Positions 52,639 to 60,777 of a DNA stretch of 64,000 nucleotides are shown here, piece after piece (within the stretch, counting starts at the first letter, position 1; every line of letters starts with the position of its first letter). Below the pieces are notes generated by a model. It worked only from the letters and a program-made list of their open reading frames with translations. It did not search any database and was not told where the DNA came from. The position numbers and the translations under genes are program-made. The stretch comes from Vibrio ishigakensis (lineage in GTDB: Bacteria > Pseudomonadota > Gammaproteobacteria > Enterobacterales > Vibrionaceae), in NCBI RefSeq assembly GCF_024347675.1, contig NZ_AP024882.1, forward strand, positions 868,001-932,000, in the 5' to 3' direction.

Positions 52639-52947
52639 CTTCATATCCTCTGTTTGATTTCGATTGGAATGGCTGAATTCTAGTTTTCAGATAAGGGTTA
52701 TTGAGGGATTGTTGTAAAAAACATAATTGCATTCGACATTGTCGAATGTTGATGATGAGCAAGGAGTAGGTGAAGGTTACGACAACCACCTTGGTAGAAA
52801 ACACTTCTTTGACCCTAGCGATGCGCCGCCTCGTTAGTTTTATTAGCCATATATGAGTTGAAAGTGATAGTGACTTTAACCTTTAGTTTATGAAATCTTT
52901 ACCTAGCTAGTTACCCACCTTTATCGATTAATTTTAGGAGTAAGCTA
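52639..52947. other. Intergenic region between two divergent units
   Basis: About 310 bases. Apart from the 19-bp palindrome at 52730-52748 nothing was identified. The part from 52750 to 52930 has no open frame with a clear start. Confidence 0.5.
52730..52748. promoter_or_regulatory. Perfect 19-bp palindrome, candidate operator
   Basis: CATTCGACATTGTCGAATG: two 9-bp arms around a central T, with no mismatch. It lies upstream of the C-factor-like SDR gene. Length and symmetry suit a TetR-type repressor site. No such gene is adjacent. Confidence 0.6.
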
Positions 52948-53406
52948 TTGTTAAGTATAAAGAAAGCCATGTTTGGTTTAGTGTTAGCCTGTTTTACTTG
53001 GGTTTCTAGTGCCACAGACCTCAAGAACTACTTTTCGGAGAGCGTTTTTAGGTGCATGTATCAAAACCCCATCTCTCGATCAGTTGTGATAACCGAATAC
53101 CGAGAAGACGGCAGTTACTCGGGGACTCAACAGATACAAGTATCTAAGCTAGGTGAGCCCAAAATGGAAGCTATGGTGGAGTTTAATGGCAGTTGGCATG
53201 TTTCTTATGACAGTTTGCACACTCTAGTAGAACACTATGAGATGAGGCCGACTAATCCCTTGGGTGAGAAACTTGTAGCTGTTATGCACGATTCGGCCAA
53301 AGCTATCGATCCTATCAGTAGCATTAAGGTTAAGGTTGAAAGCCGTGATCAATATATAGAAGCCAGTAGTGATTCGAAGGCTAGGTGTTATCGGGTGTAT
53401 CAATAA
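52948..53406 (+). CDS. Secreted protein of unknown function
   Basis: 152 residues from a TTG codon at 52948, with GGAG 7 bases before it; no ATG would keep the signal peptide (LSIKKAMFGLVLACFTWVSSA). The mature part has two Cys (RCMYQ and ARCYRVYQ), perhaps a disulfide. I do not recognise the family. It stands 17 bases before a small membrane gene with which it is probably co-transcribed. Confidence 0.65.
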   Translation: MLSIKKAMFGLVLACFTWVSSATDLKNYFSESVFRCMYQNPISRSVVITEYREDGSYSGTQQIQVSKLGEPKMEAMVEFNGSWHVSYDSLHTLVEHYEMRPTNPLGEKLVAVMHDSAKAIDPISSIKVKVESRDQYIEASSDSKARCYRVYQ

Positions 53407-53423
53407 ATTTATAGGTGGGGCTG

Positions 53424-53813
53424 ATGAGCCAAGGGAGTAAACTCGCGTTTAAAGTGTGGGCAGTAGACATGGGCAAGTTCGTTATTGTCTGTAACCTAGT
53501 CGCCATCTTATCTGTGGTGGTTATAGAGTCGGTGACGGGTTTGTTTGGGCTTAAATATTGGACAGACTATGTTTTCTTCAGTTTGATACTACAGTGGGGC
53601 GTAGCAACCTTATTCTTTATGTATCCCCCTATGGGAGGGATGGGCGCATCTGACGATAGAGCAGACAGAGTGGCTGATTCTATGGTGGATAGAAGCCTGG
53701 CCGATGAGGTGGATGCAAATCGTTTCTCTGATAACACCGTGTTTTGCATAAAGTTGATTTTGTCGGGACTACCGGCTTTCGTTATGTGTATTTTTGTCAG
53801 CCTATACGGCTAA
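53424..53813 (+). CDS. Small membrane protein of unknown function
   Basis: 129 residues from ATG 53424 (AGGTGGGG before it). Three predicted membrane helices: about 17-38, 47-65 and 105-125, with an acidic, soluble stretch (ASDDRADRVADSMVDRSLADEVD) between the second and third. No family recognised. It follows the secreted protein gene and ends with a hairpin terminator. Confidence 0.62.
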   Translation: MSQGSKLAFKVWAVDMGKFVIVCNLVAILSVVVIESVTGLFGLKYWTDYVFFSLILQWGVATLFFMYPPMGGMGASDDRADRVADSMVDRSLADEVDANRFSDNTVFCIKLILSGLPAFVMCIFVSLYG

Positions 53814-53830
53814 TCGACTCAGCACAGAAT

Positions 53831-53853
53831 AATGCCCTCATTCAGAGGGCATT
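53831..53853. terminator. Bidirectional terminator
   Basis: AATGCCCTC and GAGGGCATT pair perfectly around a 5-base loop, between the small membrane gene and the convergent HxlR gene, which ends at 53857. Confidence 0.75.
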
Positions 53854-53856
53854 TAA

Positions 53857-54222
53857 TCAAAGCTTATTACTCTCAGACCAAACCCTAAGGTCATCCAAGA
53901 TCTTCAATGCAGAGCGACCAAAATCAGTTAGCTCATAACTCACCGCAATAGGGCGGTCGCTGATTACTTTTCGCAGCACCATGCCTTCGGCTTCGAGTTC
54001 TTTCAGTCTTTGGTCAACCATCTTTTTGCTGGCGCCACCTAACATGCGGGATAGGTCGTTGAATCGAACTGGGCCGTCCTTGAGATGATAAATCAAAGAA
54101 CCTTTCCATTTACCACCGATAAGGCGCATACCCTTTTCGATCGCACACGGCTCTTTGCATACATTAGCGACGGATTTACGCCCTTTACTGTCTATATTTA
54201 CAACGCTTTCCATCAAACTCAC
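53857..54222 (-). CDS. HxlR family transcriptional regulator
   Basis: 121 residues. HxlR features are clear: EPCAIEKGMRLIGGKWKGSLIYHLKDGPVRFNDLSRMLGGASKKMVDQRLKELE, an N-terminal Cys before the winged helix. Many HxlR proteins sense electrophiles or thiol stress through this Cys. Divergent from the DsbA-like gene; an AAAGTAT-N9-ATACTTT palindrome lies between them, a probable operator for both. Confidence 0.9.
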   Translation of the reverse strand: MSLMESVVNIDSKGRKSVANVCKEPCAIEKGMRLIGGKWKGSLIYHLKDGPVRFNDLSRMLGGASKKMVDQRLKELEAEGMVLRKVISDRPIAVSYELTDFGRSALKILDDLRVWSESNKL

Positions 54223-54235
54223 CTTTAGGTTACAA

Positions 54236-54258
54236 AAAGTATACTGGTTGAATACTTT
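54236..54258. promoter_or_regulatory. HxlR-type operator candidate
   Basis: AAAGTAT and ATACTTT, 9 bases apart, form a 23-bp inverted repeat between the divergent HxlR and DsbA-like genes, 14 bases upstream of the HxlR start. Confidence 0.6.
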
Positions 54259-54306
54259 CTTAAGGTTACCATAATAAACCTAGTTGGAGAACTAACAGGT
54301 GTAAAC

Positions 54307-54951
54307 ATGAGCGAAAAACTGAAACTAGACTTTATCTCAGACGTGGTATGCCCATGGTGTGCTATTGGATACAAGCGTCTTGAGCAAGCAATCAAAGAGT
54401 TGGGTGTTGAGGACAAGGTTGAGATAGAACTTCACCCATTTGAGTTGAATCCAAACATGCCTGCTGAGGGGCAAAACCTGCGTCAGCACCTGGCAGAGAA
54501 GTACGGCACTACATTGGAAGACAGCATCCGAGCGCGTGAAAACCTTACCCAGCTTGGCGCTGAGGTGGGTTTCACCTTCGATTACTATGACGATATGAAG
54601 ATGTATAACACTCGTGAAGCGCATCTTGCTATCCAGTTTGCAGCAAAATACGGAAAACAGCTGGAGCTGAAACTCGCTCTATTTGATGCTTTCTTTGGTG
54701 AGCGAAAAGATGTCTCTGATAGAGAAGTGTTGGCGCAGCTACTTGCTAAGGTTGGTTTACCAGTCGATGAGGGCATTGCCTATCTAGATGATATTAATGC
54801 GATTTCTCAGCTTCAGAATGAAGAAAGTTACTGGCAAGGCTTGGGCGTTCGCTCAGTGCCAACTATAGTTTTGAATAGTCGTGAAGGCCTGCCAGGAGCG
54901 CAGCCTGTTGAGGTCTATAAACAAGTTCTAGAACACTACCTATCAGCATAG
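54307..54951 (+). CDS. DsbA family oxidoreductase (FrnE-like)
   Basis: 214 residues with the thioredoxin-fold active site CPWC at about 15-18 (DVVCPWCAIGYKRLEQA) and the cis-Pro loop SVPTIVLN. It has no signal peptide, so it is a cytoplasmic FrnE-type protein, of the 2-hydroxychromene isomerase/DsbA-like superfamily. Divergent from the HxlR regulator, and followed 7 bases later by ltrA. It probably answers to thiol-reactive compounds. Confidence 0.9.
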   Translation: MSEKLKLDFISDVVCPWCAIGYKRLEQAIKELGVEDKVEIELHPFELNPNMPAEGQNLRQHLAEKYGTTLEDSIRARENLTQLGAEVGFTFDYYDDMKMYNTREAHLAIQFAAKYGKQLELKLALFDAFFGERKDVSDREVLAQLLAKVGLPVDEGIAYLDDINAISQLQNEESYWQGLGVRSVPTIVLNSREGLPGAQPVEVYKQVLEHYLSA

Positions 54952-54958
54952 GGGGAGT

Positions 54959-56152
54959 ATGAGCCTCGATCGTCACCCGCTGTGGCGCAAGCCACAGCAC
55001 CATCTGGATGTTACTGAAAGCAGTCAACATGTTCATTGGATAGAGCTCTTCTATGACTTGGCGCATGTGGTGGCTATCTTCATGCTGGGTAACTTCCTTA
55101 GCCATCACCTAACCGTTTCTGGTTTCCTAATTTTTGCTGCTCTGTTTGTCGTTATCTGGTTCGCTTGGTTTGATCTGAGTTTGTTCAATTCGCTGTATGT
55201 CAGCACAGACATGCAGCACAGATACATAATGACCTCGCAAATCATTACCATAATGGTGATGTCAGCATCCATACCTCATATAACGGATACCAGTTGGCCC
55301 TACTTTGCCATCGGATACGGGATAAATCGGGCGTTTATTGCTTTTCTTTATTGGCGAGTCAGGCAGGTGGGTGACTCAGATGGTGAGCTTCCTCGTAAAC
55401 TCTCACGTAACTTTTTCGGTAGTGCATTCCTGTTCTTGCTGAGCGCGTTTTTACCTCATCCTTATAGCTATCTTGTGTTTGGTTTAGGTCTACTTATTCT
55501 GGCTTTGCTTTACGCCTTACCCCGAGTGGGTGCCTTAGAGTGCCATCGGTTTGTTCCACGCTTTGGACACATGTCCGAGCGTTTCGCTCTTCTACTGCTC
55601 ATTGTTGCCGGGGAAGGCTTCTTTAAGTTGGTGGTGACCCTGAGTATTAAGGGTATAGATAACGTCGTAGGCGATGTGCTGTTTAACTATGTGATAGGCG
55701 GTGCCGCGATCTTCGTGCTTTGTTGGATGTACTTTGATTTCGCAGGAAATGGTAAGCCGAGAAATACGGATAAAAAGACACTAGTGCAGTGGGTATTGGC
55801 GCACCTTACGTTGATGTTATCCGCAGTAATGATCGGGGTCGCCTTGTCGGCAGAAGTGAAGGTCTCCTTTATGGAGCAATACCCTTTCAAATATGCGGTA
55901 ATTGGCTGCTTGGGGTTAGCGCTTTACCTATACAGTCTGCTTCTGATCCAGAACGTCATCGAGCTTAGAACCGCGCATCGATTTGCTACAGCTAAATTAC
56001 GCTACTTTGGCATCGCCATGGCGTTTGTGACTCTGGCTGTAGTGTCATTTGTGCCTTCTATTATCGGTAACCTGTTCTGGTTTAGCGCCTTGCTGTCGCA
56101 GATCGTTGTGCCTGCCACTACAGCTTATCGGACATTTACTCGAGAAGGTTAA
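54959..56152 (+). CDS. Low temperature requirement A (LtrA) family protein
   Basis: 397 residues with about ten membrane helices. The opening VHWIELFYDLAHVVAIFMLG matches the LtrA family, and the later PRFGHMSERFALLLLIVAGEGF is also typical. The function is unknown; the name comes from a Listeria cold-growth mutant. It follows the DsbA-like gene by 7 bases (GGGGGAG before its start), so is likely in the same HxlR-controlled transcript. Confidence 0.88.
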   Translation: MSLDRHPLWRKPQHHLDVTESSQHVHWIELFYDLAHVVAIFMLGNFLSHHLTVSGFLIFAALFVVIWFAWFDLSLFNSLYVSTDMQHRYIMTSQIITIMVMSASIPHITDTSWPYFAIGYGINRAFIAFLYWRVRQVGDSDGELPRKLSRNFFGSAFLFLLSAFLPHPYSYLVFGLGLLILALLYALPRVGALECHRFVPRFGHMSERFALLLLIVAGEGFFKLVVTLSIKGIDNVVGDVLFNYVIGGAAIFVLCWMYFDFAGNGKPRNTDKKTLVQWVLAHLTLMLSAVMIGVALSAEVKVSFMEQYPFKYAVIGCLGLALYLYSLLLIQNVIELRTAHRFATAKLRYFGIAMAFVTLAVVSFVPSIIGNLFWFSALLSQIVVPATTAYRTFTREG

Positions 56153-56196
56153 CAACCAAAGGGCCACTATTTGCAACTAGTGGCCTGCTAAAGCAC

Positions 56197-57117
56197 TTAA
56201 CCAAATAAGCCTTGGGCTATTTCTTCCTTCTCTTTTGCGGTACGCGAAAGGTGTTTTTCTAGAAAGCTTGCGGCTTCTGTGAGCTTTCCTTCCTCTATTA
56301 ATCCAATTAAGACTAAGTGCTCCTCACACTCCTTTCTCGGAACTGGGCGCTTTCCGTTTACATTGTATTCGACCAGTCGGCGTAGTCGATTTACCCGCTT
56401 CAAGGCATCGAGTAAGAATACGTTGTTTGACATGCCTACTATGGTTTCATGGAAAAGCACACCAGCGTTAAACATATCAGCTGCGGATACCAGTTTCTGC
56501 TTGTTATTGAGTATGTCTATCTGAGACATGCGCAACATCTGCAGTCTTGTTGGCTCTATGACAAAGCTAGGGTCTCTTATTGCTTCGGGCTCGATAAGCT
56601 GACGGAAGCGATAGCTTTGTGCATAGGCGGTAGGGGAGGAGATAAACTCGTTGAACTCCCAACCATAGCCAATATTTCTCTGTAACCATCCATCCTTTTC
56701 CATCGCTATCAGTGCTTCTTGGATGCTTTTACGGCTCTGTTGATAGCGGCTGATGAGCTCATTTTCAGTGAAGCTTTTCTTTAGAGTGCCAGATAGGTAA
56801 TCCTGGCCGATTGCATAGCAGAGTGGTGAAAGATCCGTTGCTTCGCTGTCATGAGAAGATAGCTGCGCTGCTTGGGTTTGCTCGGGAACCTTGGCTAGAA
56901 AGAAGCCTTGATTGGGTTTTTTTACCAAGAAGCCATTTTGTTGAAGGTGGAGAAATGCATTACGAATTGGCGTTCTTGACACCTTAAGTACACTTGCAAA
57001 CTCGGTCTCTTTTATATGAGCGCCTATTTCCAAATTGTGTTCTAAAACATGGCCTAGCACTCGCTCTGCAAGTAATTCTGCAGAGGTTGGCTTCTTATTG
57101 TTTGTTGTCGTATCCAT
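56197..57117 (-). CDS. GntR family regulator with a duplicated winged-helix segment
   Basis: 306 residues. Residues about 12-72 form a GntR winged helix (LLAERVLGHVLEHNLEIGAHIKETEFASVLKVSRTPIRNAFLHLQQNGFL). A second, weaker winged-helix-like stretch follows at about 104-155 (DYLSGTLKKSFTENELISRYQQSRKSIQEALIAMEKDGWLQRN), then an FCD-like effector domain. Most FadR-type regulators have one winged helix. It is divergent from the acid-sugar operon, with four copies of TTGTATTTTG-type sites in the shared region, which suggests it controls that operon and itself. Confidence 0.85.
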   Translation of the reverse strand: MDTTTNNKKPTSAELLAERVLGHVLEHNLEIGAHIKETEFASVLKVSRTPIRNAFLHLQQNGFLVKKPNQGFFLAKVPEQTQAAQLSSHDSEATDLSPLCYAIGQDYLSGTLKKSFTENELISRYQQSRKSIQEALIAMEKDGWLQRNIGYGWEFNEFISSPTAYAQSYRFRQLIEPEAIRDPSFVIEPTRLQMLRMSQIDILNNKQKLVSAADMFNAGVLFHETIVGMSNNVFLLDALKRVNRLRRLVEYNVNGKRPVPRKECEEHLVLIGLIEEGKLTEAASFLEKHLSRTAKEKEEIAQGLFG

Positions 57118-57207
57118 ACTTTACCGCTTTCTATACCTAGCCTTTTGTGCCTTTCCTACATTGTTTTTTGTTTCTCGGAAGCACCGCAAAACAGTATTAC
57201 CTATAAA

Positions 57208-57286
57208 TTGTATTTTGTGAAGAATATGAATCACATTGAAGTGGTGTTGTTAATAATGTGTTGTATTTCACATTTCCAAAATACAA
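57208..57286. promoter_or_regulatory. Cluster of TTGTATTTTG-type operator sites
   Basis: TTGTATTTTG at 57208-57217, TTGTATTTCA at 57261-57270 and CAAAATACAA at 57277-57286, the last two forming an inverted pair. All lie between the divergent GntR gene and the acid-sugar operon, 90-170 bases before the GntR start. They resemble the site at 57436. Confidence 0.6.
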
Positions 57287-57435
57287 AAATATCTTGTTAC
57301 TAATCCAAAATACTCAGTTTCATCCTACTAAGTCCTTGTTTTAACTAGCTTGGTGAATATAGAGGATATGTTGCGGCAGTTTTGTTGTTGTTAAATGCAT
57401 GTTGACAGAATTCTACTTTATAGTCATAAATGTAT

Positions 57436-57455
57436 TTGTGTTTTACAAAATACAA
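57436..57455 (+). promoter_or_regulatory. GntR operator candidate at the operon start
   Basis: TTGTGTTTTACAAAATACAA is a 20-bp palindrome with two mismatched pairs, 8 bases before the first gene's ATG. In this position a bound repressor would block transcription or translation start. Confidence 0.65.
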
Positions 57456-57463
57456 TTTTAAAG

Positions 57464-58108
57464 ATGACTAAAGTAGCTTTGATACATGCCGTAGATATCG
57501 CTATCGAACCGATAAAGCGTGCATTTGAAAATGAGTGGCCGGAAGCTGAAACCCTGCACCTCTGGGATCAGGCGTTGAGTGTTGAACGCGCTAAAACTGC
57601 ATCTCTCACGCCATTTCTATTTCAGCGTGTTGAGTCCCTTTACCAACTCGCTCGTGAATCTGGTGTTGATGCGGTGATGTTTACCTGCTCTGCGTTTGGT
57701 GAAGCGATCGAAAAGCTGGCGCAGCATTCCGAAATCCCGGTGTTAAAGCCAAACCAAGCCATGTTTGAGCAAGCTATCGAGCTGAATAAACCCATTGCAA
57801 TGCTGGGTACGTTTGAGCCTGCAATGCAGGGCATGGTCGAAGAGTTTTATCAGCTAGCTGATGAGAGTGCTGAGTTGGTAACCCTTTGCGCTCCTGAGGC
57901 GAGAGTCGCTCTTAATAAGGGAGATGCGGACACACATAATCAGCAGCTTCTCAAAAAGGCAGAATCTCTAGATGAGATTGATGTGCTCATGTTGGCGCAC
58001 TTCTCTTCTTCTATTGCTAAGTCATTGATTGAAAAGGAAACCCATAAAACTGTGCTGTCGAGTCCAGAGTGCGCAGTTCGTTATCTAAAACGTGTTCTCT
58101 GCTCCTAA
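57464..58108 (+). CDS. Asp/Glu racemase superfamily protein
   Basis: 214 residues from ATG 57464; the frame is open to 57395, but the added part would include the operator. The fold is recognisable: LIHAV near the start, a first Cys in MFTCSAFGEAI at about residue 73, MLGTF after a 110-residue first lobe, and a second Cys in SSPECAV near the C terminus. Both Cys of the usual two-base mechanism are therefore present, in slightly different motifs. It could racemise or isomerise an acid in the pathway of this operon; substrate unknown. Confidence 0.78.
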   Translation: MTKVALIHAVDIAIEPIKRAFENEWPEAETLHLWDQALSVERAKTASLTPFLFQRVESLYQLARESGVDAVMFTCSAFGEAIEKLAQHSEIPVLKPNQAMFEQAIELNKPIAMLGTFEPAMQGMVEEFYQLADESAELVTLCAPEARVALNKGDADTHNQQLLKKAESLDEIDVLMLAHFSSSIAKSLIEKETHKTVLSSPECAVRYLKRVLCS

Positions 58109-58145
58109 CGGAATACGTCATTTATCACAAGTACGAGAGGAAACA

Positions 58146-59219
58146 ATGAAACTATTAGTTTTACCAGGGGATGGTATCGGTCCTGAAATTACTCAAGCTG
58201 CCGTTAAGGTTCTGAATGCGGCAGACAGCAAATTTAATCTAGGCCTGAGCTGTGAATTTGATGATGTAGGTTTTGACAGCTTGGAGAAATATGGCACTAC
58301 GCTTCGCCAAGAAACCCTAGAAAAAGCGAAGACCTATGACGGTATTATTCTAGGCACTCAGTCTCATGCAGACTATCCAAAGCCTGAGCAGGGCGGGCGC
58401 AATGTATCGGCAGGTTTCCGTATCGGCCTAGACCTATACGCTAATGTACGCCCAGCGCGTTCACGCTCTTTCTTGCCTACCAATATGAGTGAAGGCAAGA
58501 GCATTGATCTAGTTATCATGCGTGAGGCTACTGAAGGCTTCTATCCCGATCGCAACATGACCGAAGGTTGGGGTGAGGTGAAGACCACTCCAGATATGGC
58601 GCTTTCTATTCGTAAGATTACCCGTCACTGCTCTGAGCGCATCGCACGTAAAGCCTTTGAGCTTGCTATGTCACGTGACAAGAAGGTAACTGCGATTCAT
58701 AAAGCAAACAGCTTTCATATGACAGATGGTCTGTTCCTTGAAGCGGTTAATGATGTAGCAAAAGAGTTCCCAGAGGTTGAGCTTGACGACCTTCTCGTAG
58801 ATGCATCAACCGCTCACCTAGTGCGCACCCCTGAGCGATTCGATGTCCTAGTCGCAACTAACTTCTATGGCGACATCATCAGTGACCTTGCCAGTGAGTT
58901 GTCGGGTAGCCTTGGTCTTGCGGGCTCCATGATGGCGAGTGATGAACACTGCTGTGCGCAGGCGCAACACGGCTCAGCACCGGATATTGCTGGGCTAGAT
59001 AAAGCGAACCCAACCTCAATGATCCTTTCAGTCTCCATGTTGATTGAGTGGATGGGACAGAAGCATCAGCGTGAAGATCTGATAACTGCGTCAAAGGCAA
59101 TCAATGCGGCGGTTGACGCAACTCTAGAAAACCCAAATTATCGCACTGCGGATCTTGGTGGCTCACTGGGCTGTCAGGCGTTTAGTGATGCGGTAGCAAC
59201 CCAATTAGCAAACAGCTAA
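58146..59219 (+). CDS. Isocitrate/isopropylmalate dehydrogenase family protein
   Basis: 357 residues from ATG 58146 (GAGAGGAAAC before it), 37 bases after the racemase-like gene; the open frame to 58092 overlaps it. Family motifs: LPGDGIGPEITQAAVKVL at the start, MREATEGFYPDRNMTEG, KITRHCSERIARKAFELA, HKANSFHMTDGLF, and NFYGDIISDLASELSGSLGLAGS (Mg and NAD binding). It is a metal- and NAD(P)-dependent (R)-hydroxyacid dehydrogenase, like tartrate or D-malate dehydrogenases. Here it may oxidise a C4 acid sugar, in the place where LtnD is usual. Confidence 0.85.
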   Translation: MKLLVLPGDGIGPEITQAAVKVLNAADSKFNLGLSCEFDDVGFDSLEKYGTTLRQETLEKAKTYDGIILGTQSHADYPKPEQGGRNVSAGFRIGLDLYANVRPARSRSFLPTNMSEGKSIDLVIMREATEGFYPDRNMTEGWGEVKTTPDMALSIRKITRHCSERIARKAFELAMSRDKKVTAIHKANSFHMTDGLFLEAVNDVAKEFPEVELDDLLVDASTAHLVRTPERFDVLVATNFYGDIISDLASELSGSLGLAGSMMASDEHCCAQAQHGSAPDIAGLDKANPTSMILSVSMLIEWMGQKHQREDLITASKAINAAVDATLENPNYRTADLGGSLGCQAFSDAVATQLANS

Positions 59220-59291
59220 TCATATTTGCTGAGCAATGCAGTACAGCACGAAACAACGTGAATTAAGTACCCAAATAAAAAGGAAAAACAC

Positions 59292-60257
59292 ATGTCATTA
59301 CTAAAGAAATTCGCAGTCGTACCCCTAGTAGCTGCGGTATTGGCATCCCCTGTGAGCTTTGCAAAGGATCTGGATTACCCTACTAAACGTCTGAACTACA
59401 CCATAGCGTTTGGCCCGGGTGGCGGTAACGATTTGATGTCTCGTACTGTTGTAGACATCTTGAAGAAATATAAGCTGTATGACCGAAATATCCGTGTAGA
59501 TAACCTTGCTGGTGGCAGTGGTGCGGTAGGATTTAACTATGTAGCACAGCAGTCGGGTAATCCATACCACCTGACTTCAACTAGCGGTAACTTCTTGGGC
59601 ACGCCATTGGTATCTAACACTGGCTGGACTTATGAAGACTTCACTCCAATCGGTCTTCTAGCACAAGATGCCATGTTTATCGTGGTGCGCGCTGACTCTC
59701 AGTTCAAGTCAGCGAAAGACTTTGCTGAGTATGCGAAGAACAACCGTATCACCATTGGTGGTACTGGTGCGGCAGGTCCTGAGCGCGTGGTTGCAAGCCT
59801 ATTTGCGGAAACTGCAGGCTTCAAATACGACTATGTACCATCGCAAGACGGTGGTGGCATGGTGACTTCACTGACCTCTAAGAGCGTTGATGCCATTGTG
59901 GCTAACCCATCCGAGGTATCAGGTCAGATCAAAGCGGGTAACTTCCGTCCTCTTGCTTACTCTGAAGCACAGCGCAGCACCATCTATAAGGATGTTCCGA
60001 CCTTCAAGGAACAAGGCTACGATTTTGCTTTCTCGCTTCCTCGTGGTGTCGTGATGCCGGATAACGTGGATGCTGATGTTCAGCAGTGGTGGGTAGAGAC
60101 GCTACAAAAGGTAGTGGAGACCCCTGAGTGGAAAGACTATCTGAACACCAACAGCCTTTCTGGTAATACGGTTTGGGGTGATGACTTCGCCGACAACCTA
60201 GCCGCTACCAATGCTGACTTTAAACGAGTGTTAACTCAGATAGGTGCGATTAAGTAG
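59292..60257 (+). CDS. Tripartite tricarboxylate transporter substrate-binding protein (TctC/Bug)
   Basis: 321 residues with a signal peptide ending at SFA (about residue 24). The mature part starts KDLDYPTKRLNYTIAFGPGGGNDLMSRTVV, the Bug-family signature with GPGGGND. It binds an organic acid in the periplasm. First gene of the C-B-A transporter set, 72 bases after the dehydrogenase gene. Ends at a strong hairpin before tctB. Confidence 0.92.
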   Translation: MSLLKKFAVVPLVAAVLASPVSFAKDLDYPTKRLNYTIAFGPGGGNDLMSRTVVDILKKYKLYDRNIRVDNLAGGSGAVGFNYVAQQSGNPYHLTSTSGNFLGTPLVSNTGWTYEDFTPIGLLAQDAMFIVVRADSQFKSAKDFAEYAKNNRITIGGTGAAGPERVVASLFAETAGFKYDYVPSQDGGGMVTSLTSKSVDAIVANPSEVSGQIKAGNFRPLAYSEAQRSTIYKDVPTFKEQGYDFAFSLPRGVVMPDNVDADVQQWWVETLQKVVETPEWKDYLNTNSLSGNTVWGDDFADNLAATNADFKRVLTQIGAIK

Positions 60258-60264
60258 GAAAATA

Positions 60265-60290
60265 GGCTGTGCGGTTAGCGCCGCACAGCC
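60265..60290 (+). other. Hairpin between tctC-like and tctB-like genes
   Basis: GGCTGTGCGG and CCGCACAGCC form a 10-bp perfect stem with a 6-base loop, and no T-run follows. Located 7 bases after the tctC stop and before tctB's AAGGAG. Such hairpins often protect the upstream mRNA, giving more binding protein than permease. Confidence 0.7.
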
Positions 60291-60301
60291 AAGGAGAAGT
60301 T

Positions 60302-60760
60302 ATGCGTTTTTGGTTTTCACTTAGCACCTTATTGTTTTCTATCGGTTTTACTCTCTATGGGCTAAACACCTTGAGTATGTACGACCTAAATGGACGACCA
60401 GGGCCTGGCTATTTCCCTTTGATTATCGGTGTTGCACTGGTCATCTGTACCGGAATCAATGTCTATAAAGACCTCAAAGAACTGCGCAGCAAGCAAGCTG
60501 TGAAGCAAGATAAAGAGTTGTATCAAAAAGATACTTTTGCGGTGGCAGTGTGTATCGCACTACTGATTTTTACCCTGAACTCACTCGGAGCCATCGTCTC
60601 CATGGTGGCTTTCTGTTTGGCGTTTCTCTCTTACTTCAATCGTGGCAAACATGTTCAAAACATCGCGTATTCAGTGGTGTTCCCTATGGGAGTGTTCCTG
60701 CTGTTTGATGTTTGGCTACAGGCGGGACTGCCTGACGGTCTGCTACGTCTCTTCTATTAA
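60302..60760 (+). CDS. Tripartite tricarboxylate transporter small permease (TctB)
   Basis: 152 residues from ATG 60302 (AAGGAG before it; the open frame to 60269 would begin inside the hairpin). Four membrane helices and the family pattern RPGPGYFPLIIGVALVI at the start. Small integral subunit of the TctABC transporter. tctA follows 17 bases later. Confidence 0.88.
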   Translation: MRFWFSLSTLLFSIGFTLYGLNTLSMYDLNGRPGPGYFPLIIGVALVICTGINVYKDLKELRSKQAVKQDKELYQKDTFAVAVCIALLIFTLNSLGAIVSMVAFCLAFLSYFNRGKHVQNIAYSVVFPMGVFLLFDVWLQAGLPDGLLRLFY

Positions 60761-60777
60761 TCACAGGGAAATGTGTC

